Shown: positions 16,168 to 25,378 of the stretch, in pieces
Position numbering within the stretch: the first letter of the stretch is position 1
Layout: the number at the start of each line of letters is the position of its first letter
NCBI GenBank assembly: GCA_003210115.1
Contig: QCNM01000010.1
Span: 1-34,270 of the forward strand
Direction of reading: 5' to 3'
DNA: 34,270 nt
From: SAR116 cluster bacterium AG-426-A06
GTDB taxonomy: Bacteria > Pseudomonadota > Alphaproteobacteria > Puniceispirillales > Marisalimonadaceae
Translations under genes and position numbers: made by a program
The notes under the pieces: model-generated
Seen by the model: the letters and a program-made list of their open reading frames with translations, nothing else
What the model was told of the DNA's origin: nothing
The model's database searches: none

Positions 16168-17464
16168 AAATAACTCAAAAATGCTAACAGCAGATGAAGC
16201 TAGCAAGATCGTCGCATCATCAGTTATAAGACGAAGAAAAAAAGATGCTAGATTGAAAACATATGGTAGAATTGCGATAGGATTAGCAGTAAGTTTTTTA
16301 ATTTTTTTATTTGTTTCAATATTTTCTAAAGGTATACCTGGTTTCTTTCAATACTATGTTACTTTGGATGTGTACTTAGATAGAGATAGACTTGATCCAA
16401 AAGGAGATCTTTCACCAGAATCCCTTTATAATGGTGATGCTCGGTCAATAGTTCTTGAATCGCTATATAAGGTTATAAACCCTAAAGGAAGAAAAGAAAA
16501 AAAAGCTGCAAAAAAAATCATATCCTCTAACGCTGATGTAAGAATATCTAAAATGGTCTTAGATAATTCAAAAATTCTAGGTAAAACCATTTCAATCACT
16601 TTTGCTGTTGATGATGATATAGATAGTTTTTTAAGAGGATATATTAAAAGAGAAACACCATCTTCAGAGAGAAGGATTAATGACACAGTAATAAAATTTG
16701 TCGATAAGTTATCTGCTGAAAACAGGATTTCCTATAAGTTTAGTGATTATATTTTGACAGGAAGCGCATCAAGATCTCCAGAAATAGCTGGAATTAAAGG
16801 TGCTTTTATTGGTTCAATGTTAACTCTAGCAGTTTGCTTTATCATCGCATTTCCTTTAGGTGTTGCAACTGCTGTTTATTTAGAGGAATTTGCTCCAAAA
16901 AACAGGATAACCGAAATTATTGAAGTTAATATTAACAATTTAGCTGCAGTCCCTTCAGTTGTCTTTGGTATTTTAGGTTTGGCTATATTTATAGGTGTAT
17001 TTGGAATGCCTAGATCTATTCCGTTGTTAGGTGGTATGGTTCTAGCTTTGATGACATTACCAACTATAATCATATCATCCAGAGCTGCAATTAGGGCAGT
17101 TCCTCCTAGTATAAAAGATGCTGCTTATGGAATAGGAGCATCTAAGCTACAAACTATTTTTCATCATGTTTTACCCTTAGCTATGCCAGGAATGCTTACA
17201 GGAACGATAATTGGTATGGCACAAGCATTAGGTGAAACAGCTCCATTGTTAATGATTGGAATGGTTGCATTTATTGTTGATATACCAGGAGGTGTTACAG
17301 ATCCAGGTACAGTTCTTCCTGTACAAATTTTTATGTGGGCTGATTTTGCAGAGAGAATGTTTATTCAAAAAACTAGTTCAGCTATTATTGTTTTATTAGT
17401 TTTTCTAATTTTTATGAATGCAGCTGCTGTAATTCTTAGAAAAAAACTAGAAAGAAGGTGGTAG
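16160..17464 (+). CDS. pstA: Phosphate ABC transporter permease PstA
   Basis: This is the second phosphate permease subunit (434 residues). The N-terminal 200 residues hold one membrane helix and a large soluble region (DUF3333-like) as in alphaproteobacterial PstA, followed by the usual core: GAFIGSMLTLAVCFIIAFPLGVATAVYLEEFAP. INNLAAVPSVVFGILGLA and the coupling loop PPSIKDAAYGIGASKLQTIFHHVLP follow. ALGETAPLLMIGMVAF is the typical late motif. The soluble region contains many Lys/Arg pairs (KGRKEKKAAKK) that might sense or bind something in the periplasm (speculative). It overlaps pstC by 8 nt and ends 6 nt before pstB. Confidence 0.93.
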   Translation: MNKNNSKMLTADEASKIVASSVIRRRKKDARLKTYGRIAIGLAVSFLIFLFVSIFSKGIPGFFQYYVTLDVYLDRDRLDPKGDLSPESLYNGDARSIVLESLYKVINPKGRKEKKAAKKIISSNADVRISKMVLDNSKILGKTISITFAVDDDIDSFLRGYIKRETPSSERRINDTVIKFVDKLSAENRISYKFSDYILTGSASRSPEIAGIKGAFIGSMLTLAVCFIIAFPLGVATAVYLEEFAPKNRITEIIEVNINNLAAVPSVVFGILGLAIFIGVFGMPRSIPLLGGMVLALMTLPTIIISSRAAIRAVPPSIKDAAYGIGASKLQTIFHHVLPLAMPGMLTGTIIGMAQALGETAPLLMIGMVAFIVDIPGGVTDPGTVLPVQIFMWADFAERMFIQKTSSAIIVLLVFLIFMNAAAVILRKKLERRW

Positions 17465-17470
17465 GAAGTA

Positions 17471-18289
17471 ATGGTTAGTAATTCAAATATAAATAATGTG
17501 AAAACAAAAACTATTGGAGAAATTTTTTCAAAAGACCCAAAAATTATTTGTAGAAATGTGGATGTTTTTTATGGTGAGAAACAAGCTATTAAAGATGTTT
17601 CAATAGATATAGCATCAAGAGAAATTATCTCATTCATTGGACCATCAGGGTGCGGCAAGTCAACTTTCTTAAGGTGTCTAAATAGAATGAATGACACAAT
17701 AGATACTTGTAAAGTAAAAGGGAGTATTTCACTTGATAAAGAAGATATATATGATGAAAAAATTGATGTTGTAACCTTAAGAGCAAAAATAGGGATGGTT
17801 TTTCAAAAACCCAATCCTTTTCCAAAATCAATATATGAAAATGTAGCATATGGTCCTAAAATACATGGGCTTTCATCATCGAAAGAAGAATTAGATTTTA
17901 TTGTTGAAAATTCTTTAAAAGATTCTGGGTTATGGGAGGAAGTTAAAGATAGATTACAGTCTCCTGGAACAGGTTTGTCAGGAGGGCAACAACAAAGATT
18001 ATGTATTGCAAGAGCAATTGCTGTTAGCCCAGAAATAATTCTAATGGATGAACCTTGTTCTGCTTTAGACCCTATAGCAACTGCAAAAATTGAAGAGCTA
18101 ATAAATCAACTAGGCAAAAATTATTCTATAGTAATTGTTACACATTCAATGCAACAAGCTGCCAGAATATCTCAGAGGACGGCCTATTTTCATCTTGGTG
18201 AATTGATTGAAGTTGGAGAAACAAAAAAAATATTCACAATGCCTAAAGATAAACAGACAGAAGCATATATATCGGGTAGGATTGGGTAA
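17471..18289 (+). CDS. pstB: Phosphate ABC transporter ATP-binding protein PstB
   Basis: This is the ATPase of the phosphate importer (272 residues). Walker A is GPSGCGKST at 57-65, followed by the PstB-specific LRCLNRMND. The Q-loop is [20 protein letters not shown], the signature [15 protein letters not shown] starts at 169, Walker B is [13 protein letters not shown] at about 189-201, and the H-loop is [12 protein letters not shown]. About 25 residues precede the nucleotide-binding domain, slightly more than in enteric PstB. A GGAAG site lies before the ATG. PstB together with PhoU also relays phosphate status to the PhoR/PhoB system in known bacteria. Confidence 0.96.
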   Translation: MVSNSNINNVKTKTIGEIFSKDPKIICRNVDVFYGEKQAIKDVSIDIASREIISFIGPSGCGKSTFLRCLNRMNDTIDTCKVKGSISLDKEDIYDEKIDVVTLRAKIGMVFQKPNPFPKSIYENVAYGPKIHGLSSSKEELDFIVENSLKDSGLWEEVKDRLQSPGTGLSGGQQQRLCIARAIAVSPEIILMDEPCSALDPIATAKIEELINQLGKNYSIVIVTHSMQQAARISQRTAYFHLGELIEVGETKKIFTMPKDKQTEAYISGRIG

Positions 18290-18306
18290 GCAAAGGAGAG
18301 AAAAAA

Positions 18307-19014
18307 ATGGGTAATGAGCATATTTTATCATCTTTTGACGATGATCTTCATAAATTAAATAAAGATTTATTAAAGCTGGCTAAACTCGCAACGGAACAGT
18401 TTGTTAGTTCAATTGACAATTTTTCAACTCAAAATATTGAAGAAATTGATAAGTTAATATTAAGAGATAAAAATTTAGACGATTTAGATGAAAAAATTCA
18501 ACAATTAGGTTTTGAAATAATTGCCTTAAGATCTCCTCAAGCTGAAGATTTGAGAAGAGTTATATCTGCTTTAAAGATATCAACAGTTTTAGAAAGAATT
18601 GGTGATTATTCTAGAAATATTTCAAATAGAACAAAAGCATTATGTGAATTAAGCTCTGATGATATACCTGGTGTAAATATTGGTAAAATGGGATTAGTTA
18701 CACAGGAAATGTTAGAAGATGTTATTATTGCTTATAAAGATAAAGATAGTGATTTAAGTATAAAGGTTAGAGATACTGATGTTGTTATAGATAAGATGAA
18801 TACAAAACTTTACCAAGAAGTACTGGCATCTATGAGCAGAAATAAAAAAAATATTGTAAGTGGTACACATATTCTCTTTATAGCAAAAAGTATTGAAAGA
18901 GTAGGGGATTATGTAACTGACATAGCAGAACAGAATTATTTTTTAATTAATGGAAAGCCATTAAGTGAGGAAAGACCTAAAGCTGATAAAACAAGTCTTT
19001 ATGGCATAGATTAG
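18307..19014 (+). CDS. phoU: Phosphate signalling protein PhoU
   Basis: This is a PhoU-type metal-binding helical bundle of 235 residues that represses Pho signalling when phosphate is plentiful and restrains PstSCAB. Two homologous three-helix halves are visible. Each carries the motif with conserved E/D and R: STVLERIGDYSRNISNRT in the first and AKSIERVGDYVTDIAEQ in the second. It has a very strong ribosome site (AAAGGAGAG) 17 nt after pstB. In many alphaproteobacteria phoB follows phoU; here a FAD oxidoreductase gene does, 8 nt downstream, so the response regulator must be elsewhere. Confidence 0.94.
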   Translation: MGNEHILSSFDDDLHKLNKDLLKLAKLATEQFVSSIDNFSTQNIEEIDKLILRDKNLDDLDEKIQQLGFEIIALRSPQAEDLRRVISALKISTVLERIGDYSRNISNRTKALCELSSDDIPGVNIGKMGLVTQEMLEDVIIAYKDKDSDLSIKVRDTDVVIDKMNTKLYQEVLASMSRNKKNIVSGTHILFIAKSIERVGDYVTDIAEQNYFLINGKPLSEERPKADKTSLYGID

Positions 19015-19022
19015 AATAAATA

Positions 19023-20261
19023 TTGAAAAAAAATATTTTAATTGTTGGAGCGGGAATTACCGGGTTATCTGCTGGACTAAATTTAATTAGAAATGGTTTA
19101 AATGTAACATTAATAGATAGAGTTGATGTAGGGAACGAAAACCAAACCTCTTATGGTAACGCAGGTTTGTTAGCAGCATCATCAATTATACCTCTATCAT
19201 CACCAGGATTATTAAGAAATTTACCATTTTACTTGTTGTCAAAATCGTCTCCTTTATTTTTAAAATATTCTTATTTACCCAAATTATTGCCGTGGGCCAT
19301 TCCCTTTTTGAGAAATTCCAGTAAATCTAATTTTGACAATATTATAAAAAACCTTCATCAACTTACCTATGATACAGTTGAACAACATCTTGCTTTATCA
19401 AAAAGCACTGAAGCATCAAAATTTATAAATAAAGGTAAAATCTCAATGATTTTTAGGGATCAAGATGAAATTTTTAAAAGTAAATCTGATTTAGAAATTA
19501 GAAAAAAATATAAATTTAATTTAAAAAAAATAAACAGCCAAGAGTTCAAAAGAAAGTATAGTTATTTATCAAATCATTATAAATCAGGTATTGAATTTTA
19601 TGATCATGGTTGGATTTCTTCTCCTCAAAAATATCTTCGGGCGTTAAAAAAAGAATTTGTAAAATTAGGTGGTATTTTTAAAAAAGATGAGGTCACTTCA
19701 ATTTCTAATAAGGCTATTACTTTTAAAGATGGTAAAATTATCTCTGCAAGTAAAATTATAGTTTGCTCAGGAATTTGGTCAAAAAGGCTTTTAAAAACTA
19801 TTAATCATAAAGTTAATATAGAAGCTGAAAGAGGGTTTCATATAGTTTTAAAAAAAGTTAATTTTTTGCCACCTAATCCCTTAATGATTATTAATAAAAA
19901 AATTGCAATAACTCCAATGGAAGACACTTTGAGATTTGCGGGTATAGTAGATTTTTCTGGTGTTGATGCACCTGTAAATAAGTCTCGATATGATTACATA
20001 CGAACCTTGATTAAAAATATTATTCCTTCTTTATCTTGGAAAGAAGAAAATCTGTGGATGGGACAAAGACCTTCAACTTCTGATAGTCTACCAGTTTTAG
20101 GACAATCTAATTCCATGAAAAATGTTTACTTTGCATTTGGTGGTCAGCACGTAGGTCTTACGATTGGACCAAAATTAGGAAAATTAGTTTCAGATTTGAT
20201 TTTAAACAAAAAATCAAATATTAATTTAGATCCTTATTTACAAAGTAGATTCAATAATTAA
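19023..20261 (+). CDS. FAD-dependent oxidoreductase, DadA/D-amino-acid dehydrogenase-like
   Basis: This is a flavoprotein of the DAO family (412 residues). The dinucleotide-binding motif ILIVGAGITGLSAGLNLIRNG is followed by an acidic residue at the end of strand 2 (LIDR). SYGNAGLLAASSIIPLSSPG matches the DadA-type FAD/substrate loop, and the C-terminal MGQRPSTSDSLPVLGQ with FAFGGQHVGLTIGPKLGKL is the usual second flavin contact. It probably oxidises an amino acid or secondary amine to an imino/oxo acid, feeding the respiratory chain. The start is a TTG only 8 nt after phoU; the FAD motif begins almost at once, so no other start is possible. Whether it belongs to the pst transcript or merely follows it is open. 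The substrate is unknown. Confidence 0.82.
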   Translation: MKKNILIVGAGITGLSAGLNLIRNGLNVTLIDRVDVGNENQTSYGNAGLLAASSIIPLSSPGLLRNLPFYLLSKSSPLFLKYSYLPKLLPWAIPFLRNSSKSNFDNIIKNLHQLTYDTVEQHLALSKSTEASKFINKGKISMIFRDQDEIFKSKSDLEIRKKYKFNLKKINSQEFKRKYSYLSNHYKSGIEFYDHGWISSPQKYLRALKKEFVKLGGIFKKDEVTSISNKAITFKDGKIISASKIIVCSGIWSKRLLKTINHKVNIEAERGFHIVLKKVNFLPPNPLMIINKKIAITPMEDTLRFAGIVDFSGVDAPVNKSRYDYIRTLIKNIIPSLSWKEENLWMGQRPSTSDSLPVLGQSNSMKNVYFAFGGQHVGLTIGPKLGKLVSDLILNKKSNINLDPYLQSRFNN

Positions 20262-20271
20262 ATAGTTATAT

Positions 20272-20475
20272 ATGAAAAGATGGCGCCATTTTATTGTAAT
20301 AATCTTATTAATACCCTTTTTTCTTTTATACTTGTGGCTCTCTACAAATCTAATTGATTATTTCACTGGTCAAAATCAATACTTAGATTGGTTTCTTTAT
20401 ATAGTAATAGGTTTAGCCTGGATATACCCAGCAATAAAAGTAATTAACTGGTTAGCAAAACATGAGTCATTTTAA
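20272..20475 (+). CDS. DUF2842-like small membrane protein
   Basis: This is a 67-residue protein with a basic N terminus (MKRWRHF) and two membrane helices, about 8-27 and 39-60. The second half, LYIVIGLAWIYPAIKVINWL, matches the alphaproteobacterial DUF2842 pattern (Y/A-G-L/W-W-x-x-P-A followed by W near the end). No function is known for the family. It follows the FAD oxidoreductase by 10 nt and overlaps the convergent MFS gene by 4 nt. Confidence 0.65.
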   Translation: MKRWRHFIVIILLIPFFLLYLWLSTNLIDYFTGQNQYLDWFLYIVIGLAWIYPAIKVINWLAKHESF

Positions 20476-21656
20476 ATTTTGATTGTTGAATCATTAACTT
20501 TAGTTATCCAAAGAAAAATAATGTAAAATGCTAAAATAAAAATTGGTATTAAAGCCATATAAAGCATCATATGCCATCCAATAGAAACTAATAGATTACC
20601 TCCTAGAAAAGATGCAAATGCAACACTACCAAAAATTATAAAGTCAGTGACACCTTGAACTATTGACTTTTCTTTAGGGTTTGTACTTTTTGCAATAATA
20701 TCACTTCCACCAACAAATAAAAAATTCCACCCTAGTCCACATAAAAATAATGACAACCAAAAATGATATTCAGTTTGACCTATTGTTCCAAAATAAATTG
20801 ATACCAAATAACATATTACTCCAAGAGCCATCAGTTTAAGATTTCCTAGTTTATTTATTAATTGCCCCGTAAAAAGAGATGGAGCAAACATTGCAATGAC
20901 GTGCCATTGAATTATATTTGCATTCACATCATTACCTAATTTACAAATATTTACTATTTGAATAGGGGTGGCAGTCATAATAAAACTCATCAATGAAAAT
21001 CCTAAAGCTGCAGATAATATTGCCAATATAAGTTCTTTTTTAAATAAAATTTCAGACAAAGGTCGTTTTATATTTATATTTTTTTTAGGTTTCGGAATAT
21101 TTAAAAATGCTAATACAAATAAATTTAAAATCTGAACTGTTCCAGCAATTAAATAAGTTGCAAGATATATATGTTCAGTGAGAAAAGTATAAGATATTTT
21201 GGATAATTCTGGTCCTAATATGGCAGCTATTAATCCTCCTGCTAATACGTATGAAAGTGCTTTACTTTTAAAATTGTCAGGAACGTTATCTGCTGCAGCA
21301 TATCTATAAAATTGTTGAGTAGCTTGAGAGACGCCAATAAAAATAGAACCAACAATAAAATACATAAAATTTTTATCAAAGATTGAAAAAGCAACAATCA
21401 ATGTCCCTAATAAAGATGAAAGAACTCCTAAAATAAATATTTTTTTTCTTCCAAATTTACCCATTAATAGTGAAACTGGTATTAATAATAATGCTAGCGT
21501 TAAGAATTGTAGTGAAAGAGGTAGCGTAGCATATTCTTGTTTTGGTGATAGAACAAATCCAACTAAACCAGTATTTATAATGCCTATGTTAGTTGTTGTA
21601 ACGGACAAACCTTGAGCAATTGCTAAAACTAAAACATTCTTTTTTGCTAAATCCAA
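20472..21656 (-). CDS. MFS transporter
   Basis: This is a major facilitator superfamily protein of 394 residues with about 12 hydrophobic segments. The conserved loop between helices 2 and 3 is present as LLMGKFGRKKIFILG, and LINKLGNLKLMALGV is the matching loop in the second half. The substrate is not evident; the general look is of the YfkF/multidrug-like group with the ATQQFYRYAAADNVP segment after helix 4. The start is TTG at 21656 with a good AAGG ribosome site five bases upstream, which supports it. The gene is convergent with DUF2842 and divergent from the VOC gene. Confidence 0.82.
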   Translation of the reverse strand: MDLAKKNVLVLAIAQGLSVTTTNIGIINTGLVGFVLSPKQEYATLPLSLQFLTLALLLIPVSLLMGKFGRKKIFILGVLSSLLGTLIVAFSIFDKNFMYFIVGSIFIGVSQATQQFYRYAAADNVPDNFKSKALSYVLAGGLIAAILGPELSKISYTFLTEHIYLATYLIAGTVQILNLFVLAFLNIPKPKKNINIKRPLSEILFKKELILAILSAALGFSLMSFIMTATPIQIVNICKLGNDVNANIIQWHVIAMFAPSLFTGQLINKLGNLKLMALGVICYLVSIYFGTIGQTEYHFWLSLFLCGLGWNFLFVGGSDIIAKSTNPKEKSIVQGVTDFIIFGSVAFASFLGGNLLVSIGWHMMLYMALIPIFILAFYIIFLWITKVNDSTIKI

Positions 21657-21732
21657 TTTTGACCTTAATTAAAATTATTTAATTATTTAATGAATTAGAG
21701 TAGTCTATTTTTTGGAAAGTCGAAATATATTT

Positions 21733-22563
21733 ATGAATTGGAAAATATTAAACGTATCAATACCAGTTAAAAATTTAGAAGTATCAAAAGATTTTTATAA
21801 TAGATTATTGAATAATAAATTAGAGGATAAACTTTTTTATAAAAATTTTTTTGAAAATCATAATGATGATATTTTCTTAGGTGAGGGTGGTTTTGGTATT
21901 AGATTATATATTCCAAAACAAGATTTAGAATTTAATGGCACAATTCAAAGTAGAAGAACTTATATTACTTTAATCATTGAAAATTTTGATTTAGTTTTAC
22001 GCAAACTTAACGAAAAAAATATTAAATTTATTCATAAAAAAAATAATGATTTTGAAAAAATCATGGTTCAAGAACCATCTTTAAATCTAATACAGTTAAT
22101 TAAATCAAATAAAGTTCTTGATGAAAATTATAAAAAATTTATCGATAAATCAAATTGGTACATACATCATATGAATTTGGAATCACTTGATGTTAGAGAA
22201 AGCGTATCTTTTATTTCTGAATTTTTAGACTTAGAAGAAGGTAAATGGACTGCTCCTAAAAATAAAGGTGACTTTAGTATAGATCCTAGAGAGTTATCAA
22301 TATTTCCTATGTCTTCACTAAACAAAGGACTTCACATTATAAAACCTGATGATGGTTTTGGATTTAGGAATAATTTTGCACATAATCCATCAATTGCAGG
22401 TCACCCTGCTTTTACGGTAAAAGATGTTAAAAAAGTTATGGATATTTTAGGTCAATCAAAGATTTTATTTTCGAACGCAGAAATCTATGCGATGCCAAAA
22501 TTTCATCAAATTTATTTATATGATCTAAATGCTAACATGTTAGAAATTAATCAAGAAGTTTAA
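21733..22563 (+). CDS. Two-domain VOC (glyoxalase/dioxygenase fold) protein
   Basis: This protein of 276 residues has two vicinal-oxygen-chelate modules. The first starts with ILNVSIPVKNLEVSKDFYNRLL and the second with WYIHHMNLESLDVRESVSFISEFLDL. It ends with the strand IYLYDLNANMLEINQEV, whose glutamate is a usual metal ligand; His in YIHHMNL and HPAFTV could supply others. I use the ATG at 21733 because family homology begins there; the frame also opens at TTG 21712, but those seven residues look non-homologous. It is followed 6 nt later by an SDR gene, so the two probably work in one catabolic pathway (inference). Possible activities include extradiol dioxygenase, glyoxalase or isomerase; the sequence does not decide. 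Confidence 0.72.
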   Translation: MNWKILNVSIPVKNLEVSKDFYNRLLNNKLEDKLFYKNFFENHNDDIFLGEGGFGIRLYIPKQDLEFNGTIQSRRTYITLIIENFDLVLRKLNEKNIKFIHKKNNDFEKIMVQEPSLNLIQLIKSNKVLDENYKKFIDKSNWYIHHMNLESLDVRESVSFISEFLDLEEGKWTAPKNKGDFSIDPRELSIFPMSSLNKGLHIIKPDDGFGFRNNFAHNPSIAGHPAFTVKDVKKVMDILGQSKILFSNAEIYAMPKFHQIYLYDLNANMLEINQEV

Positions 22564-22569
22564 GTAAAA

Positions 22570-23352
22570 ATGAAAAATACATATAGTAATGTTTGTATAA
22601 CAGGTGCTGGAAATGGGATTGGAAGATCAATCGCTATTGCATTAAACAATGAGGGTTACAATGTTGCTTGTGCAGATAAAGATTCAAAATCTTTAGATGA
22701 AACATTGGATTTAATGCCTAAAGAAAAACCAAAAAAGATAAAAATTAAAATGGATGTCTCTCAACTAAGCGATATTGATAAAATGATCGAAAAGACTATT
22801 AATCATTTTGGAACTCTTGATATTATGGTTAACAACGCGGGAGTTACAAAAAGTTTAGGCTTGTTTGAATTAAACGAAACACATTGGAAATGGATGAATG
22901 ATGTCAATGCTAAAGGCACTTTTTTTTGTTTACAAAAAGCTGCTAAACAAATGATTGCACAAGGTAATGGTGGCAGAATCATAAATATGTCTTCTGTTGG
23001 TGCGAAAGGGTTTGTTGATGTTTCAAATACTATATACGCTGCAACTAAAGGTTCAATATTAAGCATGACAAAAACTGCTTCACAAGAACTTGGTAAATAT
23101 AATATTAATGTGAATTCAATTTGTCCTTCTCCAACCTATACAGATATTGTTAAAAAATTGGTTGCAAAACGAGCTAAAGAGCAAAAAAAATCTGTAAAGG
23201 AGATTATGGATTATTATATGCGAGATGTACCTTTAGGGCGCTTCAATGATCCTGATGATATAGCATCAATGGTTATATTTTTATCATCTTCAGGTGCAAG
23301 GAATATAACAGGTCAATCATTTAATGTAGATGGCGGGTTAATTCCTAGTTAA
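22570..23352 (+). CDS. Short-chain dehydrogenase/reductase (SDR) family oxidoreductase
   Basis: This is a classical SDR of 260 residues. The cofactor motif TGAGNGIG is at 11-18, and ADKD ends strand 2 with an acidic residue, which favours NAD(H) over NADP(H). NNAG lies at 88-91, the catalytic Ser is about 142 (NMSSVGAKG), and Tyr156/Lys160 sit in YAATKG. The C-terminal GQSFNVDGGLIPS is normal. The substrate is unknown. It is 6 nt downstream of the VOC-fold gene, suggesting one operon, and its last 8 nt overlap the end of the convergent TauD-type dioxygenase gene. Confidence 0.9.
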   Translation: MKNTYSNVCITGAGNGIGRSIAIALNNEGYNVACADKDSKSLDETLDLMPKEKPKKIKIKMDVSQLSDIDKMIEKTINHFGTLDIMVNNAGVTKSLGLFELNETHWKWMNDVNAKGTFFCLQKAAKQMIAQGNGGRIINMSSVGAKGFVDVSNTIYAATKGSILSMTKTASQELGKYNINVNSICPSPTYTDIVKKLVAKRAKEQKKSVKEIMDYYMRDVPLGRFNDPDDIASMVIFLSSSGARNITGQSFNVDGGLIPS

Positions 23353-24241
23353 TTTGAGAGAACGGACCATAAACAGGTTTTGTTCCTTCAATGGTTCCTC
23401 TGATCATAGCTCTTCTGTACTTTGAGTAATCGTAAGGTAAAACTCTATGTAACAAAACCCTATTATCCCACATTATTAGATCATTTAATTCCCATTCATG
23501 AGTTAGATAAAATTCTTCATTACTGATAAAATTTACCAGCCATGAGTGCAGTTCTTTACCTTCTTTAAAACTCATTCCACCTATCTCTAAACTTGTATTA
23601 GAAGTAAAGAAAAGTGATTTCTCCATAGCTCTATCCGGATGAACTCTTATAAGTGGATGGGTAACAGGCGGAAAATTTCTTTTTTCGTCAATAGTTAGTT
23701 CAGGTAGTGACGGTTCAAGGCGTCTAATATCATTATATGAATGGACTTGATGAAGAGGTTTTAGTTTTTCCTTTATATCTTCAGGTAAAGATTTATATGC
23801 TAAAAGCATATTTGAAAATTGAGTTTGCCCACCACTTGCTTCTTTTGGAAGTGTTTCTTTACCAAATAATAATGAATAAAGTGCAGGATAAAATCTATAT
23901 GAGCTATCTGTATGCCACCTAGAATTGTTTTTTTGTAAAACCACTCGTGGGTCATTTTCATTTAGATGTTCTCCATCAGCAGAAATATTAGCTACATTAA
24001 AAATTTGAATATTTTTCTTTGTTTTATTTTTCTCTGGATAACTTTCTAAATTTCCAAAATTCCTACAAAAATTTATTAAACTATCTTCATCTAACTTTTG
24101 GTTTTTAAAACAAATAAAATGCTTTTTTTGCATTAATTTTTTTATTTCATTGAGATCATCTTCATCTACATTTTTGGCAGCATCAAAATTGTAAATTCTA
24201 ACTCCTGTATGGTCAGTAATATTTTCAAAATCAATAGGCAT
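23345..24241 (-). CDS. TauD/TfdA-family Fe(II)/2-oxoglutarate dioxygenase
   Basis: This is a 298-residue non-heme iron dioxygenase. The facial triad is complete: His110 and Asp112 in RWHTDSSYR, and His265 in WDNRVLLHRVLPYD. The 2-oxoglutarate-binding arginine lies in YRRAMIRGT (276-281). The pattern WDNR..LHR..PYD and the terminal RGTIEG-like segment place it near TfdA (2,4-dichlorophenoxyacetate dioxygenase) and TauD; the natural substrate is probably a small sulfonate, aryl-ether or similar organic acid. A TauE/SafE-type anion permease lies 1.3 kb further on the same strand, consistent with sulfonate breakdown but not adjacent. ATG start. It diverges from the PQQ-type gene over 54 nt. Confidence 0.87.
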   Translation of the reverse strand: MPIDFENITDHTGVRIYNFDAAKNVDEDDLNEIKKLMQKKHFICFKNQKLDEDSLINFCRNFGNLESYPEKNKTKKNIQIFNVANISADGEHLNENDPRVVLQKNNSRWHTDSSYRFYPALYSLLFGKETLPKEASGGQTQFSNMLLAYKSLPEDIKEKLKPLHQVHSYNDIRRLEPSLPELTIDEKRNFPPVTHPLIRVHPDRAMEKSLFFTSNTSLEIGGMSFKEGKELHSWLVNFISNEEFYLTHEWELNDLIMWDNRVLLHRVLPYDYSKYRRAMIRGTIEGTKPVYGPFSQIN

Positions 24242-24295
24242 CTTTAAATTTTTTAAAATTTTATTATATCTAATATATTAATTCGAAATATATCT

Positions 24296-25378
24296 ATGTA
24301 TCAATTCAAAATTTTACTTTCTTCAACTATCATAATTCTATCTAATCTTTTTTTCATTTCAAAACTATATGCATTAGGGATTAATGATCTAAAGCTTCAA
24401 AAATTACATGACTTTGAATATGCATGGGGAATGGATTTAATTGATAATGAAAATCTATTAGTTTCTGAAAAGAAAGGCGTATTATCTATTTATAATTTTT
24501 CAACTGGTAAAATAGTAGGAAAAGAGGCTTACAATGATGTTCTTTCAAAAAGACAAGGGGGATTACTTGACATCATCTTTGTAAAGGATAAAGAAAAAAA
24601 TTATGTTTTTTCATGCTATCAAAATCTTAATTCCGATCTTATTGTATCAAGACATGAATTAAAAAATTTTAAATTTTATGGTAAGAAAATTATTTTTTCA
24701 TCTAAATATCAATCAAAAAGTGGTGTTCACTTTGGATGTAGATTTATAAATTATAAAAATAGTATTTTATTTTCTATTGGTGACAGAGGCGACAGAATCA
24801 ACTCTCAAAACCCAAAAAATTACCCTGGTAGTATTATTAAAATAGATTATGAAGGAAACCATAAAATTACTAAAGAAGGATGGTTATCTGGAATTTTTTC
24901 TATGGGTCATAGAAACCCACAAGGTTTAATTTACATTAAAGAATTTGATGAAATTTGGTCTCATGAGCATGGGCCAAAGGGTGGAGACGAAATCAATATT
25001 GTAGAAATGGGTAATAATTATGGTTGGCCAATTGTAACTTATGGAAAAGAATATTGGGGAGGAAAAATAGGTGTTAGTAAACCTGTTAAGGGTTATGAGG
25101 AACCAGTTTGGAAATGGATTCCCTCAATTGCACCTTCAGGAATGGCATTTTATAATAATGATTATTTTGAATTTCTTAAAAATAAAATATTAGTTGGTTC
25201 TCTGAAATTTAAAACTTTATATATTGTTAATTTAAATAATAAGAGGCCTCATTCGGAAATTAAATTTCTAAAAAATAAAATTGGAAGGATTAGAGATGTA
25301 TTAATTCATCCTAAAGGCCATATTTTATTAATTAATGACGAAAGGGATGGAGGATTATATAAATTATATAAATATTAA
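24296..25378 (+). CDS. PQQ-dependent sugar dehydrogenase-like (YliI/sGDH) secreted protein
   Basis: This is a six-bladed beta-propeller of the soluble aldose/glucose dehydrogenase family (360 residues). An N-terminal signal sequence, LLSSTIIILSNLFFISKLYA, directs it to the periplasm. Family marks are WGMDLIDNENLLVSEKKG, the GGLLDIIF turn, the catalytic-type His in SGVHFGCRF with SIGDRGDR, and MGHRNPQGL. WSHEHGPKGGDEINI, NYGWP and PSIAPSGMAFY complete the set. It would oxidise a sugar or other aldose with PQQ as cofactor, passing electrons to the periplasmic chain. PQQ-making genes are not in the window, so the cofactor state is unverified. Its stop overlaps the end of the convergent DUF2256 gene by 4 nt. 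Confidence 0.85.
   Translation: MYQFKILLSSTIIILSNLFFISKLYALGINDLKLQKLHDFEYAWGMDLIDNENLLVSEKKGVLSIYNFSTGKIVGKEAYNDVLSKRQGGLLDIIFVKDKEKNYVFSCYQNLNSDLIVSRHELKNFKFYGKKIIFSSKYQSKSGVHFGCRFINYKNSILFSIGDRGDRINSQNPKNYPGSIIKIDYEGNHKITKEGWLSGIFSMGHRNPQGLIYIKEFDEIWSHEHGPKGGDEINIVEMGNNYGWPIVTYGKEYWGGKIGVSKPVKGYEEPVWKWIPSIAPSGMAFYNNDYFEFLKNKILVGSLKFKTLYIVNLNNKRPHSEIKFLKNKIGRIRDVLIHPKGHILLINDERDGGLYKLYKY

Noticed and set aside
21712-21732. TTG at 21712 as the start of the VOC protein
   Set aside because: The seven extra residues do not resemble the family N terminus, and the ATG at 21733 is directly before the first VOC strand.
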